This document shows positions 58,424 to 64,000 of a DNA stretch of 64,000 nt, in pieces; the stretch's first letter is position 1, and the number at the start of each line of letters is the position of its first letter. The stretch lies in NCBI RefSeq assembly GCF_030815485.1, contig NZ_JAUSWV010000002.1, forward strand, positions 7,378,001-7,442,000, in the 5' to 3' direction. The notes beneath the pieces are model-generated. The model did no database searches. It worked only from the letters and a program-made list of their open reading frames with translations, and was not told the origin of the DNA. A program made the position numbers and the translations under genes. The stretch is from Streptomyces rishiriensis. Its GTDB lineage: Bacteria; Actinomycetota; Actinomycetes; Streptomycetales; Streptomycetaceae.

Positions 58424-59175
58424 GCCGTCGGCTCCTCCTCCGTGCTCGCCAGGATCTCCGCGATGTGCACGGGCCGCATGCCGGTCCTCAGCCGGGTCAT
58501 GGTCCCGCCGATGTGCATCAGACAGGAGTTGTCCGCCGCGCACAGCACCTCGGCGCCCGTCGACTCGGCGTTGCGCACCTTGTCGGCGCCCATCGCCGCC
58601 GAGACGTCGGAGTTCTTCAGCGCGAACGTCCCGCCGAAGCCGCAGCACTCGTCGGCCCCCGGCAACTCCACCAGCTCCAGCCCCCTGACCGCCCGGAGCA
58701 GCTGCCGGGGCCGTTCCCCGAGTCCCAGTCCCCGCAGCCCGTGACACGTCGGGTGATAGGTCACCGTGTGCGGGTAGTACGCGCCGACGTCCGTCACCCC
58801 GAGCACGTCCACCAGGAACTCGGTGAGCTCGTACGTCTTCGGGACCACCGGCGCCAGGGTGGCGGCGAGCGTGTCTCCCCGCCCTTCGGCCCTGGCCCGC
58901 TCGCCCATCCGCGGATACAGCTCCCGGACCATCGCCCCGCAGGACCCGGAGGGCGTCACGATCGCCTCATACTTCCCGAAGACATCGGAGAAATGCCGGG
59001 CGAGCGGCTCGGCCTCATGGCGGTAGCCGGTGTTGTAGTGGGCCTGGCCGCAGCAGGTCTGGGCCATCGGAAAGTCGACCTCGACCCCCAGCCTGGTCAG
59101 GAGTTTCACCACGGCGCGGCCGGTCTCGGGATAGAGCGTGTCGTTGACACAGGTGAGGAACAGTGCGACACGCAT
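58420..59175 (-). CDS. lutA: Lactate utilisation protein LutA (Fe-S oxidoreductase)
   Basis: The 251-aa protein has two CCG domains: AQTCCGQAHYNTGY and DECCGFGGTFALKN, each with the expected preceding Cys pattern (LTCVNDTLYPETG, YHPTCHGLRGLG). These bind Fe-S clusters as in heterodisulfide-reductase-like subunits. The ATG at 59175 follows AAGGAG, which excludes the longer start at 59199. It begins the lutABC operon, 74 bp downstream of the rhaB gene end. Confidence 0.93.
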   Translation of the reverse strand: MRVALFLTCVNDTLYPETGRAVVKLLTRLGVEVDFPMAQTCCGQAHYNTGYRHEAEPLARHFSDVFGKYEAIVTPSGSCGAMVRELYPRMGERARAEGRGDTLAATLAPVVPKTYELTEFLVDVLGVTDVGAYYPHTVTYHPTCHGLRGLGLGERPRQLLRAVRGLELVELPGADECCGFGGTFALKNSDVSAAMGADKVRNAESTGAEVLCAADNSCLMHIGGTMTRLRTGMRPVHIAEILASTEEEPTA

Positions 59176-59248
59176 CGCGGCTCCTTGCGGGTAGGTCATC
59201 GGATGAGTGCAGACTAGTCCGGTGCAGGGGCCCGGGGGAGACCCCGGC

Positions 59249-60694
59249 TCACCGCGTGGCGAGCCGGGCCTCCGCCTCGCGCCACCGCTCGGCGTCGCCC
59301 TGCGGCGTGTAGCGCGTCAGCGGCTGCGTACGGGCGAGCAGCCGGCGCAGGTCGGCACGGTCGCCGACCAGTCCGTGCGTCCGCGCCTGGACCAGCACGT
59401 TGCCGAGGGCCGCGGCCTCCGTCGGGCCGGCCACCACCGGCAGTCCGCAGGCGTCGGCGGTGAGCTGGCACAGCAGCGCGTTGCGGGTGCCGCCGCCGAC
59501 GATGTGGACGACGTCCACGGGATGGTCGGCCAGCCGCTGGGCCTGCGCGATCGCCCGCCGGTGGGCCAGGGCCAGCGAGTCGAGGATGCACCGCGTGATC
59601 TCGGCGGAGGAGGCGGGCACCGGCTGCCCGGACGCGCGACACGCCTCGGCGATCCGCTCCGGCATCCGCCCGGGCGCGAGGAAGGCGGCGTCCCCGGCGT
59701 CCACGACCGAGCGCAGCGCGGGCACGGCGGCCGCCTCCCGCAGCAGCCCGCCCAGGTCCGGGTCGCCCCAGGCCCGCAGACACTCCTGCAGGAGCCACAG
59801 CCCCATGATGTTGCGCAGGTAGCGGACCGTGCCGTCCAGCCCCAGCTCATTGGTGAAGTTGGCGGCCCGGCTCTCCTCGGTGAGCACCGGCGCCGTCAGC
59901 TCAAGACCGGCCAGCGACCAGGTGCCGGTGCAGATGTAGGCGAACCGCTCGCCGGTCGCCGGGACGGCGGCCACGGCCGAGGCCGTGTCGTGGGAGCCGA
60001 CCGTCGTCACCGGTACGGGCCCGGTCAGCCCCGTCTCCTCCAGCACCTCCGCCCGCAGCAGCCCCGCCGGGTCGCCGGGCCGCCGCAGCGGCGCGAACAG
60101 CTCCAGGTCGATGCCCAGCCGGGCGGCGACGCCGTACGACCAGTCGCCCGTCGCGGGATCGATCAGCTGGGTGGTGGAGGCGTTGGTGAGCTCGGTGCCC
60201 TGCTCGCCCGTCAGCCAGTAGGTCAGCAGGTCGGGGATGAGCAAGAGGCGCCGCGCATGGGCCAGTTGCCGCGTGTCGCGGGCCGCCGTCAGCTGGTAGA
60301 GGGTGTTGAAGGGGGCGTACTGGAGGCCGGTGGCCGCGTACAGCTCGGCCGCCGGCACGGTCGCCCACACCTTCTCGGCGACCCCTTCGGTACGGGCGTC
60401 CCGGTAGTGCACCGGGTTGCCGAGAAGGGCTCCGTCGGCGTCCAGCAGGCCGTAGTCCACGGCCCAGCTGTCGATGCCGACCGAGTCCACCCGGCCGGCC
60501 GCCCGCAGCCCGGCCAGCACCCCCGCGTACAGGGACAGCACGTCCCAGCGCAGTCCCTCCGGGACCCGGACCGGCCGGTTGGGGAAGCGGTGCGCCTCGG
60601 CCAGTTCCAGCGAGTCCGGGCCCACCCGGCCGACCATGACGCGCCCGCTGGACGCGCCGAGGTCGACCGCCGCGTACGACCGCACGGCCGTCAC
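59249..60694 (-). CDS. rhaB: Rhamnulokinase
   Basis: The 481-aa FGGY-family kinase phosphorylates L-rhamnulose. N-terminal SYAAVDLGASSGRVMVG is the phosphate-1 motif, and IDSWAVDYGLLDADG and VGSHDTASAVAAVP are conserved in RhaB. The adenosine loop IVGGGTRNALLCQLTADACG is near residue 385. RhaB is separated from xylulokinase by ASSGR and CTGTWSLAGLE. The GTG at 60694 overlaps the rhaD stop by 4 bp. Confidence 0.93.
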   Translation of the reverse strand: MTAVRSYAAVDLGASSGRVMVGRVGPDSLELAEAHRFPNRPVRVPEGLRWDVLSLYAGVLAGLRAAGRVDSVGIDSWAVDYGLLDADGALLGNPVHYRDARTEGVAEKVWATVPAAELYAATGLQYAPFNTLYQLTAARDTRQLAHARRLLLIPDLLTYWLTGEQGTELTNASTTQLIDPATGDWSYGVAARLGIDLELFAPLRRPGDPAGLLRAEVLEETGLTGPVPVTTVGSHDTASAVAAVPATGERFAYICTGTWSLAGLELTAPVLTEESRAANFTNELGLDGTVRYLRNIMGLWLLQECLRAWGDPDLGGLLREAAAVPALRSVVDAGDAAFLAPGRMPERIAEACRASGQPVPASSAEITRCILDSLALAHRRAIAQAQRLADHPVDVVHIVGGGTRNALLCQLTADACGLPVVAGPTEAAALGNVLVQARTHGLVGDRADLRRLLARTQPLTRYTPQGDAERWREAEARLATR

Positions 60695-62730
60695 CGGAGG
60701 AACGCGGCCGCCACACCCGCGTCGACGGGGACGTGCAGTCCGGTGGTGTGGGTCAGTTCGCCGCCGGTGAGCGCGAACACCGCGTTCGCGACATGGTCCG
60801 GCAGCACCTCGCGCTTGAGGATGGTCCGCTGGGCGTAGAACTCGCCGAGCTTCTCCTCCTCGATGCCGTAGGTCGCGGCCCGCTGCGCGCCCCAGCCGCC
60901 CGCGAAGATGCCCGACCCGCGCACCACACCGTCCGGGTTGACGCCGTTGACGCGGATGCCGTGCTCACCCAGCTCGGCGGCCAGCAGCCGGACCTGGTGG
61001 GCCTGGTCGGCCTTGGTCGCGGAGTAGGCGATGTTGTTGGGGCCGGCGAAGACCGCGTTCTTCGACGCGATGTAGACGATGTCGCCGCCCAGCTCCTGGG
61101 CGATCATCACCCGCGCCGCCTCACGGGAGACGAGGAACGACCCGCGGGCCATGATGTCGTGCTGAAGGTCCCAGTCGCGCGCCGACGTCTCCAGCAGCGG
61201 CTTGGAGATGGAGATGCCGGCGTTGTTGACGACGAGGTCGACCCCGCCGAAGGCGAGCGCGGCGGCCCGGAAGGCGCCGGCGATCTGCTCCTCGGAGGTG
61301 ACGTCGACGGTGACGGCGACGGCCTTGTCGGGCCCGCCGAGCTCCTCGGCGACGGCGGCCGCGTTCTCGGCGTTCAGATCGGCGACGACGACACACGCGC
61401 CCTCGGCGACCAGGCGCCGGGCGATGGCCTTGCCGATCCCGCTGCCGGCACCGGTGACCAGGGCCACCCGGGTGGCCAGCGGCTTCGGCGCGGGCATCCG
61501 CTGGAGCTTGGCCTCCTCCAGGGCCCAGTACTCGATGCGGAACTTCTCCGACTCCTCGATCGGCGCGTAGGCGGACACCGCCTCCGCGCCACGCATCACG
61601 TTGACGGCGTTGACGTAGAACTCGCCGGCCACCCGCGCGGTCTGCTTGTCCTTGCCGAAGGAGAACATGCCCACGCCCGGGACGAGCACGATCGCCGGGT
61701 CGGCGCCGCGCATCGCGGGGGAGTCGGCGTCGGCGTGCCGCCGGTAGTAGGCGGCGTACTCCTCGCGGTACTCGGCGTGCAGCTCCTTCAGGCGCGCGAC
61801 GGCGTCCTCCACCGCGACGCTGGGCGGCAGGTCCAGGACCAGCGGCCGCACCTTGGTGCGCAGGAAGTGGTCCGGGCAGGAGGTGCCGAGCGCGGCGAGC
61901 CGCGGGTGCTCGGCCCGGGCCAGGAAGTCGAGCACGGCGTCGGAGTCGGTGAAGTGGCCCACCTGGGGGCGGTCCTGGGAGGCGACGGCCCGCACGTACG
62001 GCGCGAGCGCGGCGGCCCGCTCCCGACGCTCGTCCTCGGGCAGCGCCTCGTAACCCTCGAGGACCGGCCCGAACGGATCGGCCTTCCCCTTCTCCGCGAG
62101 GAAGGCCTCGGCGGTCCGGATGATGTGCAGCGAGTTGCGCTCGCACTCCTCGGAGGTGTCGCCCCAGGCGGTGATCCCGTGCCCGCCGAGGACGCAGCCG
62201 ATCGCCTGCGGGTTGGCGGCCTTCACGGCGGCGATGTCCAGTCCCAGCTGGAAGCCGGGCCGCCGCCAGGGCACCCACACCACGCTGTCGCCGAAGCACT
62301 CGGCGGTCAGCTTCTCCCCGTCGGCGGCGCAGGCGAGCGCGATCCCGGAGTCGGGGTGCAGGTGGTCGACGTGGGCGGCGTCGACGAGCCCGTGCATGGC
62401 GGTGTCGATCGAGGGCGCCGCGCCGCCCTTGCCGTGCAGGCAGTAGTCGAACGCGGCGACCATCTCGTCCTCGCGCTCGACGCCCGGGTACACGTCCTTC
62501 AGAGCGCGCAGCCGGTCCAGTCGCAGCACGGCGAGCCCGGCCCCGGTCAGGGTGCCGAGATCCCCACCGGACCCCTTCACCCACATCAGCTCGACGTCCC
62601 CGCCGGTCACGGGGTCGGTGTCGGAGGCCTTGGCGGAGGTGTTGCCGCCGGCGTAGTTGGTGTTACGGGGATCGGCGCCGAGCCGGTGGGACCGACCGAG
62701 CAGGGCGGCGGCTTCGGGGTGGGTGGACAT
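60691..62730 (-). CDS. rhaD: Bifunctional rhamnulose-1-phosphate aldolase / lactaldehyde dehydrogenase
   Basis: The 679-aa protein fuses an N-terminal class-II aldolase-like domain (VKGSGGDLGTLTGAGLAVLR, DAAHVDHLHPDSGIALAC with metal-binding His, VLGGHGITAWG) with a C-terminal short-chain dehydrogenase from ~430 on (ALVTGAGSGIGKAIARRL, YxxxK in AYSATKADQAHQV). This is the RhaEW/YuxG type that cleaves rhamnulose-1-phosphate to DHAP and lactaldehyde and oxidises the latter to lactate. The ATG at 62730 begins the frame. Confidence 0.92.
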   Translation of the reverse strand: MSTHPEAAALLGRSHRLGADPRNTNYAGGNTSAKASDTDPVTGGDVELMWVKGSGGDLGTLTGAGLAVLRLDRLRALKDVYPGVEREDEMVAAFDYCLHGKGGAAPSIDTAMHGLVDAAHVDHLHPDSGIALACAADGEKLTAECFGDSVVWVPWRRPGFQLGLDIAAVKAANPQAIGCVLGGHGITAWGDTSEECERNSLHIIRTAEAFLAEKGKADPFGPVLEGYEALPEDERRERAAALAPYVRAVASQDRPQVGHFTDSDAVLDFLARAEHPRLAALGTSCPDHFLRTKVRPLVLDLPPSVAVEDAVARLKELHAEYREEYAAYYRRHADADSPAMRGADPAIVLVPGVGMFSFGKDKQTARVAGEFYVNAVNVMRGAEAVSAYAPIEESEKFRIEYWALEEAKLQRMPAPKPLATRVALVTGAGSGIGKAIARRLVAEGACVVVADLNAENAAAVAEELGGPDKAVAVTVDVTSEEQIAGAFRAAALAFGGVDLVVNNAGISISKPLLETSARDWDLQHDIMARGSFLVSREAARVMIAQELGGDIVYIASKNAVFAGPNNIAYSATKADQAHQVRLLAAELGEHGIRVNGVNPDGVVRGSGIFAGGWGAQRAATYGIEEEKLGEFYAQRTILKREVLPDHVANAVFALTGGELTHTTGLHVPVDAGVAAAFLR

Positions 62731-62846
62731 GCGGATTCCTTACTTCTCGAACGCGGGGGACGGAGCGCGCCCCGAAGGAGCGCGGAGAACTGCGCGACCA
62801 GCCACGACGGGCCCGCAGTCCGCGACGGACAGGTGACGGCGGACGC

Positions 62847-64000
62847 TTACGCCCCCCACCCCGCCTGCTCCCCGCCGACCCGCGAGGCGACGATCTTCTC
62901 GGCGTACCCGGACGCCCGGTACGCGGCCATGGGGTCGGGGTCGAGCCCCATCTCCTCCCGCACCTCACGCAGCAGCGGACGCACGTCCGTGTTGTACGCG
63001 TCCATGACCACCGCGTTCGCCTCGAGCACATCCCCGGACGCCTGGGCGGCGGCCAGCGCCGTCCGGTCGACCAGCAGCGCCTTCGCCGTGGCCTCCTGCA
63101 CGTTCATCACGGACCGGATGATCGCCGGGATCTTCGCCTCGATGTTGTGGCACTGGTCGAGCATGAACGCCACGTCGGAGGTGAACCCGCCGCCGCGCAC
63201 GACCTCGTACATGATCCGGAACAGCTGGAACGGGTCGGCGGCACCCACCATGAGGTCGTCGTCCGCGTAGAACCGCGAGTTGAAGTCGAACCCGCCGAGC
63301 TTTCCCTCGCGCAGCAGCGTGGCGACGATGAACTCGATGTTGGTGCCGGGCGCGTGGTGCCCGGTGTCGACCACGACCTGCGCCTTGGGCCCGAGCTTCA
63401 GGCAGTGCGCGTACGCCGTGCCCCAGTCCGGCACGTCCGTCGAGTAGAAGGCGGGCTCGAAGAACTTGTACTCCAGCAGCATCCGCTGCCCGTCCCCGAG
63501 CCGCTCGTACACCGCGGCGAGGCCCTCGGCGAGCCGGTCCTGCCGCTCCCGCAGATCGTCCTGGCCGGGATAGTTCGTGCCGTCGGCGAACCAGAGCTTC
63601 AGATCGGCGGAGCCGGTCGCGTCCATGATGTCGACGCACTCCAGCAGATGATCGAGCGCCTTGCGCCGCACCGCCGCGTCCGGGTGACAGACGCTGCCCA
63701 GTTTGTAGGCGTCGTCCTGGAAGGTGTTGGAGTTGATCGCGCCCAGCTTCACGCCGCGGTCCTCGGCATGTTTCGCAAGTGCTGAGTAGTCCTCCACCTT
63801 GTCCCACGGGATGTGCAGGGCCACGGTCGGGGCGGCGCCGGTGAAGAGATGCACCTGCGCCGCGTCGTCCAGCTTCTCCTGGGGGGTGCGGGGGACGCCC
63901 TCCTGGGCGAACACCTTGAAACGGGTGCCTGAGTTCCCGTACGCCCACGACGGCGTCTCGACGGCCTGGGTCTTCAGCGCGGCCTTCACCGCGGCGAGGT
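62847..64000 (-). CDS. rhaI: L-rhamnose isomerase (5' end outside window)
   Basis: At least 384 residues are visible; the frame stays open past GTG at 63989 to the window edge and reads LAAVKAALKTQAVETPSW, so the true start is probably just outside. The metal-binding TIM-barrel features are present: KLWFADGTNYPGQDD, LEYKFFEPAFYSTDVPDW, VDTGHHAPGTNIEF and GGFDFNSRFYADDDLMVG. It belongs to the rhamnose isomerase type of actinobacteria and Pseudomonas stutzeri, distinct from E. coli RhaA. It is the first visible gene of rhaI-rhaD-rhaB. Confidence 0.9.
   Translation of the reverse strand, partial: LAAVKAALKTQAVETPSWAYGNSGTRFKVFAQEGVPRTPQEKLDDAAQVHLFTGAAPTVALHIPWDKVEDYSALAKHAEDRGVKLGAINSNTFQDDAYKLGSVCHPDAAVRRKALDHLLECVDIMDATGSADLKLWFADGTNYPGQDDLRERQDRLAEGLAAVYERLGDGQRMLLEYKFFEPAFYSTDVPDWGTAYAHCLKLGPKAQVVVDTGHHAPGTNIEFIVATLLREGKLGGFDFNSRFYADDDLMVGAADPFQLFRIMYEVVRGGGFTSDVAFMLDQCHNIEAKIPAIIRSVMNVQEATAKALLVDRTALAAAQASGDVLEANAVVMDAYNTDVRPLLREVREEMGLDPDPMAAYRASGYAEKIVASRVGGEQAGWGA

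Noticed and set aside
1..64000. tRNA genes, CRISPR arrays, insertion sequences or a prophage
   Set aside because: No cloverleaf with GTTCGA-type T-loop, no regularly spaced repeats, and no transposase, integrase or phage genes were found by reading.

Overview
The window is very high in G+C with strong third-position G/C bias. Its genes include an ergothioneine operon, DUF397/DUF5753 regulators, several TetR, MarR and LacI regulators, Tat-exported enzymes and GTG starts. Together these point to a Streptomyces chromosome, probably an accessory or arm-proximal region. I see no rRNA, tRNA, CRISPR array, insertion sequence or prophage. About 62 genes are annotated, two cut by the window edges, plus one frameshifted gene and two gene remnants.

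Layout. 1-2.6 kb: the start of a luciferase-like monooxygenase, a HAD phosphatase, a dodecin, and a sugar-binding lipoprotein gene broken by one extra base behind a DasR-like operator. 2.6-7.0 kb: the egtABCD ergothioneine operon (minus strand, genes overlapping). 7.3-12 kb: a bacterial PARG-type glycohydrolase, a MazF/PemK-like protein, a flotillin, a small NfeD-like protein and an amidase. 12.2-18.7 kb: a Tat-secreted GH43-like/AbfB protein, a DUF3500 protein, an OmpR-type two-component system and a PP2C phosphatase. 18.8-31.4 kb: regulator/oxidoreductase pairs (MarR/MFS, TetR/TetX-like, FMN reductase/TetR, TetX-like/TetR) and a lacI-pobA-aldehyde dehydrogenase cluster, most with recognisable palindromic operators. 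31.4-38.7 kb: thioredoxin, a disulfide-type flavoprotein, peptide deformylase, a PepSY membrane protein, a TPR protein, MarR, an orphan P450 and a universal stress protein. 39-44.7 kb: an RsbW-like kinase beside an STAS remnant, a NarL-type two-component system, a lipoprotein, an FMN reductase and an MmyB-type regulator. 44.8-46.6 kb: a Rox-like (rifampicin) monooxygenase behind a 19-codon upstream ORF. 46.7-51 kb: a pirin and a whiJ/abaA-type cluster (helical-repeat protein, RsbW-like ATPase, DUF397, DUF5753 regulator, SAM methyltransferase). 51.1-56.3 kb: a YheO-type regulator coupled to a PLP dehydratase, a cupin, a MoxR/VWA pair and an unknown protein. 56.3-64 kb: lutABC and the rhamnose genes rhaI-rhaD-rhaB, all on the minus strand.

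How parts work together. RhaI, RhaB and RhaD convert L-rhamnose to DHAP plus lactaldehyde. The C-terminal dehydrogenase of RhaD can oxidise lactaldehyde to lactate, and the adjacent LutABC can oxidise lactate to pyruvate, so about 7.8 kb could encode a complete route. The aldehyde dehydrogenase and PobA would convert 4-hydroxybenzaldehyde to protocatechuate. EgtA-D make hercynine and its sulfoxide; the last enzyme, EgtE, is not in the window.

The most interesting points are: the 19-bp perfect hairpin covering the start codon of the MazF-like gene, next to the PARG-like gene; the perfect palindrome in the DUF397/DUF5753 cluster; twin operators over a probably leaderless YheO-type gene; the upstream ORF before the Rox-like gene; and remnants of LuxR and STAS genes. 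All family calls were made by reading motifs, without database searches.
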